Counted from the stretch's first letter, positions 1 to 10,512 are shown. The stretch is 37,441 nt of DNA from Candidatus Dormiibacterota bacterium (GCA_003153125.1 PLWW01000074.1:1789-39229), one strand, 5' to 3'. The notes: generated by a model from the sequence alone, not told the origin. Numbers and translations are program-made.

Positions 1-1363
1 CGATCGCCTCGCGCCGCTCGGGGATCACGTGGAGGGTGTCGTTCCGCTTCGCCCCGGCCCGCTCCGCCCCCGCGGCGATCTGCTCGCAGATGGCCACGCG
101 ATCCTCGTGGCGCGGGTCCTCGTCAGTCACCACCACCTGGTCGGCGAGGCGTCCGGCCACAGCTCCCATGACCGGACGCTTTGCCACGTCCCGCTCGCCG
201 GCCGAACCGAAGACGACCCAGAGCCGTGCCGTGGTGGCGGCGCGCAGCTCGGTGAGCACCTTTTCCAGCGAGTCGGCTGTGTGCGCGTAGTCGATGACCA
301 CGGTGAACGGCTGGCCCGCGTCGACGCGCTCCATGCGCCCATGGACCCGCGCCAGCCGGGTGATGCCCGCCACCGCGTCCTCGAGCGATGCCCCGGTGCT
401 GCACGCCGCCGCCAGTGCCGCCAGGGCGTTTCCCGCGTTGAACCGCCCCGCCAGCTGAAGGGCGATAACGGCGTCGCCCCACGGTGTGCGGGCGTGCAGT
501 CGCACCCCCTGGGGGCCGGAGCTCACCTCCTCGGCCACCAGGTCGGCCGCGGCCCCGGCGGCGCTGTATGTCAGACGCGTCGCCACCGGTATCGAGGCCA
601 GCCGGGGGTAGGCGAAGTCGTCGTCGCGGTCGAGGACCGCGATGCCGTCCGGACGGGACCCGGCCAGCTCGAGCAGGCGCACCTTGGCCGCAAGGTAGCG
701 GTCGCGGTCGCCGTGCACGTCGAGGTGCTCGGAGGTGACCCGCGTGTAGACGGCCAGCCGGTAGTCGACGTCGTCGACGCGGTGCATCTCCAGGCCGTGC
801 GAGGAGGTCTCGACAACCACGTGCGTGCAGCCCGCGTCGCGCAGCTCGGCCAGGCGGCGATGGGTCTCGACGGCCTCCATGGTGGTCTGCCGGGTGGTGT
901 TGGCGACCACGGTCTCGCCGTCGCGGAAGTCGACCGTCGAGATCAGGCCGGTGCGGAAACCGGCGGCCTGCCACGCCGCCCAGAGCATCGTTGACGTGGT
1001 CGTCTTGCCGTCGGTGCCCGTGACCCCGGCGACGGTCAGGGAGCGCGACGGGTGACCGTGGAAGGCTGACGCCAGCGCGCTCAGGGCCAGGCGCGCGTCG
1101 TCGACCAGCACCACGGCGACGTCGGCCGGCAGCGCCGGGTCGAAGGGCCGCTCGGCCACGACCGCCACGGCTCCGCGGTGCACGGCCGCTGCGGCGTGTC
1201 GATGACCGTCCTGGCGCAGCCCCGGCACGGCCACGAAGAGGGCACCGGGGACCACGTCGCGTGAGTCCTGGGTCACAGCGCTGATCCCCAGGCCGGCGAC
1301 AGCTGCCGAGCCATCACGGGGAAGCACCCCGGCACCACGGAGGAGGTCGAGCAGGCCGATCAC
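1..1363 (-). CDS. murE: UDP-N-acetylmuramyl-tripeptide synthetase MurE (3' end cut by window)
   Basis: Mur ligase that adds the third, diamino-acid residue to UDP-MurNAc-L-Ala-D-Glu in the cytoplasm. The reading frame is open from GTG at 1363 to the window edge (454 codons seen, C-terminus missing); an in-frame TAG lies four codons upstream, so GTG 1363 is the first possible start of this kind. The N-terminal substrate domain has the typical DSR...PGALFVA pattern (about residues 33-45), followed by the ATP loop GVTGTDGKTTT (about 113-123). Near the visible end the diamino-acid-binding loop reads TDEDPRHED (413-421), where meso-diaminopimelate enzymes usually carry DNPR. It diverges from the rhodanese-MoeB gene, and a TAGACT box sits 6 nt before the start. 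The family call is firm; the diamino acid added is uncertain. Confidence 0.93.
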   Translation of the reverse strand, partial: MIGLLDLLRGAGVLPRDGSAAVAGLGISAVTQDSRDVVPGALFVAVPGLRQDGHRHAAAAVHRGAVAVVAERPFDPALPADVAVVLVDDARLALSALASAFHGHPSRSLTVAGVTGTDGKTTTSTMLWAAWQAAGFRTGLISTVDFRDGETVVANTTRQTTMEAVETHRRLAELRDAGCTHVVVETSSHGLEMHRVDDVDYRLAVYTRVTSEHLDVHGDRDRYLAAKVRLLELAGSRPDGIAVLDRDDDFAYPRLASIPVATRLTYSAAGAAADLVAEEVSSGPQGVRLHARTPWGDAVIALQLAGRFNAGNALAALAAACSTGASLEDAVAGITRLARVHGRMERVDAGQPFTVVIDYAHTADSLEKVLTELRAATTARLWVVFGSAGERDVAKRPVMGAVAGRLADQVVVTDEDPRHEDRVAICEQIAAGAERAGAKRNDTLHVIPERREAI

Positions 1364-1369
1364 GGCGGC

Positions 1370-1375
1370 AGTCTA
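1370..1375 (-). promoter_or_regulatory. -10 box TAGACT of murE, leaderless type
   Basis: TAGACT on the minus strand ends 6 nt before the GTG start of murE. Transcription starting 6-7 nt after the box would begin at the start codon, and no Shine-Dalgarno sequence is possible in the gap. No convincing -35 is seen. Confidence 0.5.
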
Positions 1376-1442
1376 GGAGCGCCGGGGCGGTGGCCGCCGT
1401 CCGTCGCCGCCTGAATCACGACTGGATTGGTCGGGTATTGGG

Positions 1443-1448
1443 TAACAT
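1443..1448 (+). promoter_or_regulatory. -10 box TAACAT of the rhodanese-MoeB gene, leaderless type
   Basis: TAACAT is followed by 6 nt (TCGGGC) and then the ATG at 1455. There is no Shine-Dalgarno sequence, so a leaderless mRNA is the simplest reading. The divergent murE box lies about 70 bp away. Confidence 0.5.
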
Positions 1449-1454
1449 TCGGGC

Positions 1455-2642
1455 ATGCCCAGTTCTCGCGATCTCCTCGACGACGCCCGCCGCATCATCC
1501 CCGAAGTGACCCCCGCGCAGGTCGCCAGGGAAGCATCCTCACGCACCCTCATCGACGTGCGCGAGCGCAGCGAATTCGAGGAGGGGCACATTCCCGGCGC
1601 GCTCCACCTCAGCAAGGGGTTCATCGAGGTGCAGATCGAGGACCGCGTTCCCGGCAAGGGCACGCCGATCACCCTCTATTGCGCCGGCGGGACGCGCTCG
1701 CTGCTGGCCGCCCGTGCCCTGCATGAGCTCGGCTACAACGACGTGCGCTCCATGAGCGGCGGTTTCAACGGCTGGAAGCAGGCGGGCTTCGACTTCGATG
1801 TGCCTCGCGTGCTCACGGCAGACCAGAAGCGGCGCTACAACCGCCACCTGCTCATTCCCGAGGTGGGTGAGGAGGGCCAGGCCAAGCTCCTTGACGCCAA
1901 GGTGCTCCTCATCGGCGCCGGTGGCCTGGGCAGCCCGGCGGCCCTGTACCTCGCCGCCGCCGGCGTGGGCACGATCGGCCTCGTGGACTTCGACATCGTC
2001 GACGAGTCCAACCTCCAGCGTCAGATCATCCACACGCGCGATCGTGTCGGCATGCGCAAGACGGAGTCGGCGCGCATCGCAATCGAGGCACTCAACAGTG
2101 ACGTGCGCGTGGTCCAGCACAACGAGATGCTCAACTCGGACAACGCCCGTGCGCTGTTCGACCAGTACGACATCATCGTCAACGGCTGCGACAACTTCCC
2201 CACCCGCTACCTCGCCAACGACGTCGCGCTCTTCGCCCGCAAGCCGCTCGTGGACGGTGGCATCTTCCGATTCGAGGGCCAGGTGACAACGGTGATCCCG
2301 TTCGCGTCGCCCTGCTACCGCTGCCGTTACCCATCACCGCCGCCACCGGAGGAGGCTCCATCGTGCGCGGAGGCCGGCGTCCTCGGCGTCCTCCCGGGCA
2401 TCGTCGGCATCCTCCAGGCCACCGAGGTGGTCAAGCTGATCATGGGCATCGGCGAGCCTCTGACCGGCCGGCTGCTGCACATCGACGCGCTCGACATGCG
2501 CTTCCGCGAGTTCCGCGTCCCGCGTGACCCGGACTGCCCCGTGTGCGGCGAGAACCCCACCATCACTGAGCCCATCGACTACGAGAACTTCTGCATGGTT
2601 CCCGCCGGCGTGGCCACGGAGGCCGTCGCAGCGGGCGTCTGA
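1455..2642 (+). CDS. moeB: Rhodanese-ThiF/MoeB fusion (sulfur-carrier adenylyltransferase)
   Basis: Predicted E1-like enzyme that adenylates the C-terminus of a small sulfur-carrier protein (MoaD/ThiS type) and may load it with sulfur through its own rhodanese domain. The rhodanese domain is N-terminal (about residues 15-115) with active-site loop CAGGTR, Cys76. The ThiF domain follows (about 125-370): nucleotide loop GAGGLGS (154-160), the DNFPTR segment (246-251), two zinc CxxC pairs (Cys287/Cys290 and Cys361/Cys364) and the candidate catalytic Cys304 in SCAEAG. All key cysteines are intact, so both halves look active. In MOCS3 and MoeZ the order is the reverse, ThiF then rhodanese. No moa, thi or cys gene is nearby, so molybdopterin, thiamine or thiolated-tRNA/cysteine use cannot be separated from context. 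Confidence 0.9.
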   Translation: MPSSRDLLDDARRIIPEVTPAQVAREASSRTLIDVRERSEFEEGHIPGALHLSKGFIEVQIEDRVPGKGTPITLYCAGGTRSLLAARALHELGYNDVRSMSGGFNGWKQAGFDFDVPRVLTADQKRRYNRHLLIPEVGEEGQAKLLDAKVLLIGAGGLGSPAALYLAAAGVGTIGLVDFDIVDESNLQRQIIHTRDRVGMRKTESARIAIEALNSDVRVVQHNEMLNSDNARALFDQYDIIVNGCDNFPTRYLANDVALFARKPLVDGGIFRFEGQVTTVIPFASPCYRCRYPSPPPPEEAPSCAEAGVLGVLPGIVGILQATEVVKLIMGIGEPLTGRLLHIDALDMRFREFRVPRDPDCPVCGENPTITEPIDYENFCMVPAGVATEAVAAGV

Positions 2643-2671
2643 CAGTCTCGGACGCGGCCGGGCACGGCGCC

Positions 2672-2677
2672 TATGAT
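2672..2677 (+). promoter_or_regulatory. -10 box TATGAT of the Eis-like gene, near-leaderless
   Basis: TATGAT is followed by 9 nt and the ATG at 2687. It lies in the 44-nt gap after the upstream gene, so the acetyltransferase probably has its own promoter and a 5' leader of only a few nucleotides. Confidence 0.45.
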
Positions 2678-2686
2678 CTGGCGTCG

Positions 2687-3904
2687 ATGAGCACGGTGGA
2701 GATCGCCGAGGTGCGGTCCGACGACATGGACCGATTCGTCGAGATCGCTCACGGGTTCTGGGGTGGCGCGCCCGAGCCGGCCATGGAACTGGTGTCCAAG
2801 GTGCTCGACCGCGCCATGCTGGCGCGGACCGACGGCGAGGACATCGGCGCAGCCGCCGTCATCGACTTCCGGCTGAGCCTGCCGGGCGGCCAGAGGGTTG
2901 CCATGGACGGGGTGACCTGGGTGGGGGTGTCCGCCACCGCCCGCCGCCGCGGGGTGCTTCGGGCCATGATGACCCACTGCCTGGAGAGCGCTCGCGAGCG
3001 CGGTGTCGGGTTGCTCGGCCTGGGTGCCTCGGAGAGTTCGATCTACCGCCGTTTCGGCTACGGCGTGGCCACCCACATCTGCACCGCCCAGATCGTCACC
3101 GCCCACGCAGCCCTCGGCACACCGTTCCGCGACCCGGGCAGGCTGCGCTTCCAATCACTGGACACCTCGATAGCGACCCTGCGCGATGTCGAGAGCCGGC
3201 AGCGGGACCGCGTCGCCGGCATCGGGCGCTCGGAGGCCTACTGGCGGCGCATCGCCGTCACCGACGCCAAGCCCGAGGGTGAGACGGGGCCAGCGCAGCT
3301 GGTGGTCCATGTCGGCAGTGGCGGTGATGTCGACGGCTTTGTCGTCTACCGCCTGGAGGAGCGCTGGACCGATCACCTCGCCGACGGCGTCGTCCACGTC
3401 AAGGAGCTGACTGCGCTCAACCTCGACGCACACCTCGCCCTCTGGCAGCACGTCCTCACCATGGACCTCGCCGAGCACCTGCGCATGGAGCGGTTCTGGC
3501 CTGACGACCCCATCCAGCACCTCCTCGCCGACCCGCGGCGGCTGCGGACCGCGACGAGCGACGACCTCCACCTGCGCGTCGTCGATGTCGCGGCGATGCT
3601 GCAGGCGCGGCGCTACTCGTGCGATGGGTCCGTCGTGATCGAGGTGATCGACCCTGCCTGCCCTGACATCGCGGGCCGCTACCGGCTCGACGGCGGTCGG
3701 GATGACGCCGCGGTGTCGAGGACAGAGGAGCCCGCCGGTCTTCTGCTCGACGGCGCATCCCTCGCGTCCGTGTTCCTCGGCGACACGAGCGTTGCCGCCC
3801 TGCACCGTGCGGGCCTCGTCGAGGAACTGCGACGCGGTGCCGTTGCCTCGGCCACCGCCATGTTCACGTGGTCGCCGCGGCCGTGGCTGAACCACAGGTT
3901 CTGA
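2687..3904 (+). CDS. Eis-like GNAT N-acetyltransferase
   Basis: A 405-residue two-GNAT-domain acetyltransferase of the Eis (enhanced intracellular survival) type with a C-terminal sterol-carrier-like domain. The acetyl-CoA loop is visible as VGVSATARRRGVLRAM (about residues 79-94). SSIYRRFGYG (118-127) places a Tyr at position 120, where the mycobacterial enzyme has its catalytic Tyr. The protein ends exactly with Phe (NHRF), matching the Eis feature in which the free C-terminal carboxylate acts as catalytic base. Eis enzymes acetylate amines such as aminoglycosides or protein lysines; the substrate here cannot be read from sequence. It follows the rhodanese-MoeB gene but has its own -10 box, so functional linkage is not implied. 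Confidence 0.85.
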   Translation: MSTVEIAEVRSDDMDRFVEIAHGFWGGAPEPAMELVSKVLDRAMLARTDGEDIGAAAVIDFRLSLPGGQRVAMDGVTWVGVSATARRRGVLRAMMTHCLESARERGVGLLGLGASESSIYRRFGYGVATHICTAQIVTAHAALGTPFRDPGRLRFQSLDTSIATLRDVESRQRDRVAGIGRSEAYWRRIAVTDAKPEGETGPAQLVVHVGSGGDVDGFVVYRLEERWTDHLADGVVHVKELTALNLDAHLALWQHVLTMDLAEHLRMERFWPDDPIQHLLADPRRLRTATSDDLHLRVVDVAAMLQARRYSCDGSVVIEVIDPACPDIAGRYRLDGGRDDAAVSRTEEPAGLLLDGASLASVFLGDTSVAALHRAGLVEELRRGAVASATAMFTWSPRPWLNHRF

Positions 3905-3926
3905 ACCGGCGCCGCGTGAGGCCGGT
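3905..3926. terminator. Inverted repeat between convergent genes, possible terminator
   Basis: ACCGGC (3905-3910) and GCCGGT (3921-3926) form a perfect 6-bp stem around a 10-nt loop directly after the Eis-like stop codon and before the end of the convergent hydrolase gene. There is no T-run, so intrinsic termination is only a suggestion. Confidence 0.25.
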
Positions 3927-3929
3927 CGC

Positions 3930-4709
3930 TCAGCCGGACGCCGTGTGCGTGTCCAGGAAATCTCCGAGCACGGCCGAGAACCGAGCCGGCTGCTCGAGGT
4001 TGGTGAGGTGAGCGGCGCCGTCGAACTCCTCGACGACGGCGTGTGGGATCGCCGCCGCCATGGCGCGCGACTCGTCGAGGGGCACGATGACGTCGGCGGT
4101 GCCGCACACCACCAGGGTCGGAACGTCGATGCCGGGGAGCATGCCGCTGCTGTCGGGACGGCCGCCGATCGCCGCGATCGCTGTGAGGACGCCTTGGGCG
4201 GTGCAGCGGCGGATGCGTCCGCGCACGGGGTCAGCGATGTGCGACTCCGCGCCGCATAGCGCGCAGAGCAGGCGCCCGGTCATGGCCTCCACGATCGCCT
4301 CGACGCCGCCAGCGCGCACCTCGGCGGCCATGGCCGCGCGGGCGGCCAGCGCCAGGTCGCCGTCTGCGGCCGCGCGCGTGTTGACCAGCGCCACGGAGCG
4401 CACCCGGGGGCGCGCCTGGCGCAACAGGGAGAAGCACATGTACCCGCCCATGGAGACCCCGCACACCGAGAACTCGTCGACACTGAGCGCGCTGAGCGCG
4501 CCGAGCACATCGGCGGTGTAGCTGTCGACGGTGACGCCCGTTGGAGGTGGGGGTGACGCGCCGCATCCCCAGAAGTCGGGGCGCAGGCAGCGATACCGGC
4601 CACTCAGCGCGGCCACCTGTGCGTCCCACTGCGAGGCGTCGAGAGGAAACGCATGGAGCAGGAGGAGCACCGGTCCCTCGCCGCTGTCGTGGATGTGGGG
4701 TGCGCTCAC
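3930..4709 (-). CDS. Alpha/beta-fold hydrolase
   Basis: Cytoplasmic 259-residue hydrolase of the alpha/beta fold, in the broad group containing 3-oxoadipate enol-lactonases and small esterases. The nucleophile elbow is GVSMGG with Ser86; the acid is probably Asp206 (CGTADVIVP) and the base His234 (GAAHLTN), so the triad is complete. The oxyanion strand HAFPLD (19-24) is also typical. The start is GTG at 4709, with TACTGT 6 nt upstream. The gene stands alone between a convergent acetyltransferase and a helicase with no catabolic genes around it, so a lactonase role in aromatic degradation is not supported and the substrate is unknown. Confidence 0.85.
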   Translation of the reverse strand: MSAPHIHDSGEGPVLLLLHAFPLDASQWDAQVAALSGRYRCLRPDFWGCGASPPPPTGVTVDSYTADVLGALSALSVDEFSVCGVSMGGYMCFSLLRQARPRVRSVALVNTRAAADGDLALAARAAMAAEVRAGGVEAIVEAMTGRLLCALCGAESHIADPVRGRIRRCTAQGVLTAIAAIGGRPDSSGMLPGIDVPTLVVCGTADVIVPLDESRAMAAAIPHAVVEEFDGAAHLTNLEQPARFSAVLGDFLDTHTASG

Positions 4710-4715
4710 GGGCCG

Positions 4716-4721
4716 ACAGTA
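4716..4721 (-). promoter_or_regulatory. -10-like box TACTGT of the hydrolase, leaderless type
   Basis: TACTGT on the minus strand is separated by 6 nt from the GTG start at 4709. It fits the TANNNT pattern and spacing seen before several other genes in the window. Confidence 0.4.
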
Positions 4722-4743
4722 GCCGACGCGCGAACGCCGTGCG

Positions 4744-5997
<1,254 letters not shown>

Positions 5998-6000
5998 ACA

Positions 6001-6006
6001 ATGGTA
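6001..6006 (-). promoter_or_regulatory. -10-like box TACCAT of the helicase gene
   Basis: TACCAT on the minus strand lies 3 nt before GTG 5997 and 9 nt before TTG 5991. If it is the real -10 box, the mRNA would begin near or downstream of GTG 5997, favouring the later start. Confidence 0.3.
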
Positions 6007-6043
6007 CTCGACGGTGCCGCTTCGACGACCCGGGCCCCGCCAC

Positions 6044-6049
6044 TAGAAT
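6044..6049 (+). promoter_or_regulatory. -10 box TAGAAT of the dehydrogenase-HAD operon, leaderless type
   Basis: TAGAAT, one mismatch from the consensus, is followed by 7 nt and the GTG at 6057. No Shine-Dalgarno sequence precedes the GTG. Confidence 0.55.
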
Positions 6050-6056
6050 CGAAGCG

Positions 6057-7055
6057 GTGGCCGACATCCTCTGCACGCTGTCCCTGCCCGCGCCCTTCGA
6101 AGAGATGGTGCGTCCTCGCGCCACGCTGTCGGTGTTGGGCAGGACCCCGGCGACGTCGGAGCTGATCGACCGGCTCCGGGCCACGCCCGTCGAAGTCCTC
6201 TGCCCGCAGTTGCGCGACCCCATCACAGCCGCGGTCCTCGACGCCGGATTGCCCCGCCTGCGCTGCGTCTCGCTCTACGCCGTCGGCTACAACAACGTCG
6301 ACGTCGAGGCAGCCACGGCGCGGAAGATCGCCGTCAGCAACACCCCGGGCGTACTCACCGACGCCACCGCGGACTGCACGATGGCGCTTCTCCTCGCCGC
6401 CACGCGGCGCATCTGCGAGGGCGACGCCGCCGTGCGCGCGGGAGCCTTCGAAGGCTGGGAGCCCGGCTACCTGCTGGGCATGGAGCTGACGGATGCGCTT
6501 CTCGGCGTGGTCGGCTTCGGCCGCATCGGCCAGGCGGTCGCGCGCCGCGCCCTGGGCTTCGGCATGCGCGTCGCCTACGCCACAGACGTGGCCGTTGCCA
6601 TCGACGACGACCTCATCGGCAGGGTGACCGAGATGCCGTTGCGCCAACTCATCAGCGCCGCCGACGTCGTCTCCCTGCACGTCCCACTCACAGGCGCCAC
6701 GCACCACCTCATCGACGAGAACGCGCTGCGTTCGATGCGGAGCACCGCTGTGCTCGTCAACACGTCGCGGGGCCCCGTCATCGACGAGAACGCGCTCGTG
6801 CGCGCCCTCCGGGAGGGCTGGATCGGCGGCGCCGGGCTCGACGTCTACGAGAAGGAGCCCGTCCTCGCTCCCGGTCTGGGCGAGTGCCGCAACGCTGTTC
6901 TCTCGCCGCACCTCGGCAGCGCCACCGTGGCCACACGCGCCGCCATGGCGCGGCTCACCGCACAGAACGCGCTCGACGCCCTCGACGGCCGGGTGCCCGG
7001 CAACTGCATCAACCCGTCCGTCTGGGAGTCGGCCCCGCCGCAGCCGGCCTGGTGA
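6057..7055 (+). CDS. D-isomer-specific 2-hydroxyacid dehydrogenase family protein
   Basis: NAD(P)-dependent oxidoreductase of 332 residues that interconverts D-2-hydroxyacids and 2-oxoacids (glyoxylate reductase, phosphoglycerate dehydrogenase and CtBP relatives). The Rossmann loop is GFGRIGQ (153-159), followed by Asp177 at the strand end, which favours NAD. The catalytic set is present: Arg238 in NTSRGP, the Glu in DVYEKEP (about 265-267) and His285 in SPHLGS. There is no ACT domain, which argues against a regulated serine-pathway SerA. The start GTG 6057 is chosen because TAGAAT lies 7 nt before it; the frame remains open further upstream but that part overlaps the divergent helicase gene. 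The next gene starts inside its stop codon region (GTGA overlap). Confidence 0.88.
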   Translation: MADILCTLSLPAPFEEMVRPRATLSVLGRTPATSELIDRLRATPVEVLCPQLRDPITAAVLDAGLPRLRCVSLYAVGYNNVDVEAATARKIAVSNTPGVLTDATADCTMALLLAATRRICEGDAAVRAGAFEGWEPGYLLGMELTDALLGVVGFGRIGQAVARRALGFGMRVAYATDVAVAIDDDLIGRVTEMPLRQLISAADVVSLHVPLTGATHHLIDENALRSMRSTAVLVNTSRGPVIDENALVRALREGWIGGAGLDVYEKEPVLAPGLGECRNAVLSPHLGSATVATRAAMARLTAQNALDALDGRVPGNCINPSVWESAPPQPAW

Positions 7056-7927
7056 GCGACGTCCCGGGAGTGCCGTCCAGCAGCGCGGCGGCGGAGCCGC
7101 CGCTGATCGCCGACCTGTCGATCACGTTCACACCGCGCGTCGCCGTCCTCGACATCGACGGCACCCTGATCGACAACGACCTCGTGCTCCAGCCCCGGGC
7201 GCGCGCCGCCGTCCGCGCCGCCACGGAGAGGGTGCCGGTCATCCTCGCCACCGGGCGCATGTACAGCTCGGCTCTGCCCTGGGCCCGCGAGCTGCGTGTG
7301 ACTCAGCCGCTGGTCTGCTACCAGGGAGCGCTGGTGCGCGAGCCGGCCGGCGGCGAGGTGCTTTTCGAGGAGGGCCTGTCGGCCTCCGTCGCGCGCGCCA
7401 CCATCGCCATCGCGCGTACCCACGGCTGGCATGTGCAGGCATACAGCGACGACAGGCTCTTCTGCGAGCAGGACCGCCCCGAGGCACACCTCTATGCACG
7501 CATCGCCCAGGTGCCCATCAACTTCGTTGATGATCTGGACACTCTTGTCAGCAAGGGGACGACCAAGATCGTGTGTGTCAGCGAGGACCCGGCCATCGTC
7601 GACGCCTGCGTCGAGGCCATGACCGACGGCTTGGGGCAGGAAGCAAGGGTGACCCGCTCCATGGAGTGGTTCGTCGAGGTGATCAGCCCGCGCATCAACA
7701 AGGCACGGGCGGTCGAGCTGGTGTGTGCTCGCCTCGGCCTCTCGCTGGGTGACGCCGTGGCGGTCGGCGATGCCCCCAACGACCGCGAGATGCTCGCCGC
7801 CGCCGGCTGCGGCGTCGTCGTGCGCACCGCCCGCCCCGAGGTGGTTGCGGTGGCCGACGCCCGCTGCGCCACCCCGGGCGAGGCCGGCGTCGCCGACGTG
7901 CTTGAGCACTTCGGCCTCAGCGGCTGA
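7052..7927 (+). CDS. HAD-superfamily phosphatase, Cof type (HAD-IIB)
   Basis: Cytoplasmic phosphatase of 291 residues. Motif I is DIDGT (34-38) with the nucleophile and acid aspartates. The ISPRINKARAV segment supplies the motif III lysine and VGDAPNDREML the motif IV aspartates, with the large type-IIB cap in between. Such enzymes dephosphorylate sugar phosphates, FMN or similar small metabolites; the substrate cannot be deduced. GTG 7052 overlaps the stop of the dehydrogenase gene by 4 nt, so the pair is translationally coupled and may act in one pathway, perhaps removing a phosphorylated by-product; that link is inference. The frame is open further upstream, but this part only overlaps the dehydrogenase gene. 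Confidence 0.87.
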   Translation: MSDVPGVPSSSAAAEPPLIADLSITFTPRVAVLDIDGTLIDNDLVLQPRARAAVRAATERVPVILATGRMYSSALPWARELRVTQPLVCYQGALVREPAGGEVLFEEGLSASVARATIAIARTHGWHVQAYSDDRLFCEQDRPEAHLYARIAQVPINFVDDLDTLVSKGTTKIVCVSEDPAIVDACVEAMTDGLGQEARVTRSMEWFVEVISPRINKARAVELVCARLGLSLGDAVAVGDAPNDREMLAAAGCGVVVRTARPEVVAVADARCATPGEAGVADVLEHFGLSG

Positions 7928-7930
7928 CGG

Positions 7931-7937
<7 letters not shown>
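7921..7937. terminator. Inverted repeat shared by two convergent stop codons
   Basis: CGGCTGAC-G-GTCAGCCG is a perfect 8-bp inverted repeat around one base. The HAD stop codon and the fumC stop codon lie symmetrically within it. As RNA it can form a 6-bp GC-rich stem with a 5-nt loop from either strand. No T-run follows, so it is a candidate bidirectional terminator or 3'-end protector only. Confidence 0.35.
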
Positions 7938-9349
<1,412 letters not shown>

Positions 9350-9392
9350 GGCTGGCGCTCCGCGGGTGGCGCAGCGCCGGCCGCCGCCCCTT

Positions 9393-10496
9393 CTACTGTT
9401 GGCTGGGGATGATCATCTCGAACTCCGCGCCGTCGCCGGGCGCCGAGCGCGCGAAGACCTGTCCATTGTGGCGCAGCGCCACGGTCTTCACGATGAACAG
9501 CCCGAGCCCGCTCCCCGGCACCTTGCGCTGCCGCTCCGCCACCGACCGGAAGTACTTGTCGAAGAGGTGGCCGGCGTCCTCGTTGGGAAAGCCCTGACCC
9601 TGGTCGCGGACCAGGAAGTGGGCTCCGTCGTCGCCGCCGAAGGCGCGCACTGTGATGGTGGAGCCGGGGGGGCCGTGCTTGACGGCGTTGCCGACCATGT
9701 TGGTCAGCGCCAGCGTGAGGCGTCGCCGGTCGCCGCGGATGTTCACCCCCGGTTCGACGTCGGTCTCGATGACGGTGTCGCGCAGCTTGGCCTCCATGCT
9801 GACGTGGTCGACAGCCCCCGTGACCACCTCGTCGACGGAGATGACCTCGAAGTTGAGCTGGTCATCGGGGTCCTCCAAGCGGGAGACCTCGGCGATGGCG
9901 TTGACCATGCGGACCATCATCTCGGTGCTGGCTGTGATCCCCTCGATCGCCACCATGGCGGTCTCGGGGAGCTGTCCGAGCATGCCGGTCGAGAGCAGCT
10001 GCCCGTAGCTGTTGAGGATGGTGAGAGGACGGCGCAGCTCGTGCATGGTGATGCTCATCGAGGTGCCGCGCGCGCTGCTCGACGACGTCACGGCGTTGAG
10101 CCTTCCCGCCAGCACGGACGTGACCGAGGTGGCGAGCCGCTGTCCGACCAACCCCGTCTCATCGGCGGCCTCGGCCGACAACGAGACCTGGTCGGCGGCG
10201 CTCAGCTCTTCGGCGGCCACCGCCACAGCGGCGCGGCGCAGCGCGCCCAACCGTGCCAGGGCGGCCTCCAGGCGAACGCCGATGCCGGCCGGCTTCTCGC
10301 CGCCCAGGCTGAAGAAGGCGGTCAGGGGGCGCAGGTCGTCGGCGGTGATGGCGAGCAGAACCGCGTTGATGAACTGCCGCGGACCACGATCTCCGCCGGT
10401 TGACCCGCTGGCCGCCTGCTCGGCGCGGGCGCGGCGCATGACATCGGCGACCCGCTCGGCGTGAGCAGCCAGGAAGTTGCTGAAGTGACCAGTCAT
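9393..10496 (-). CDS. Soluble orphan sensor histidine kinase
   Basis: A 367-residue histidine kinase without transmembrane segments or signal peptide, so a cytoplasmic input is expected. Residues 1-130 form a mostly helical domain that I do not recognise with certainty; it loosely recalls RsbR-type N-terminal helical domains. The phosphoacceptor box is MHELRRPL with His152, a HisKA-type H box. The ATP-binding domain follows: N box NMVGNAVKHG, G1 DQGQGF and G2 GSGLGLFIVK. No response regulator is adjacent, so its partner must be elsewhere. TACACT lies 10 nt before the ATG. The gap to the upstream flippase-like gene is about 100 nt. Confidence 0.85.
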   Translation of the reverse strand: MTGHFSNFLAAHAERVADVMRRARAEQAASGSTGGDRGPRQFINAVLLAITADDLRPLTAFFSLGGEKPAGIGVRLEAALARLGALRRAAVAVAAEELSAADQVSLSAEAADETGLVGQRLATSVTSVLAGRLNAVTSSSSARGTSMSITMHELRRPLTILNSYGQLLSTGMLGQLPETAMVAIEGITASTEMMVRMVNAIAEVSRLEDPDDQLNFEVISVDEVVTGAVDHVSMEAKLRDTVIETDVEPGVNIRGDRRRLTLALTNMVGNAVKHGPPGSTITVRAFGGDDGAHFLVRDQGQGFPNEDAGHLFDKYFRSVAERQRKVPGSGLGLFIVKTVALRHNGQVFARSAPGDGAEFEMIIPSQQ

Positions 10497-10506
10497 GCGC
10501 CACCCG

Positions 10507-10512
10507 AGTGTA
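10507..10512 (-). promoter_or_regulatory. -10 box TACACT of the orphan kinase, near-leaderless
   Basis: TACACT on the minus strand ends 10 nt before ATG 10496, implying a leader of about 3-4 nt. The rest of the gap up to 10600 shows only a short CAACG/CGTTG hairpin and nothing else I can support. Confidence 0.4.
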
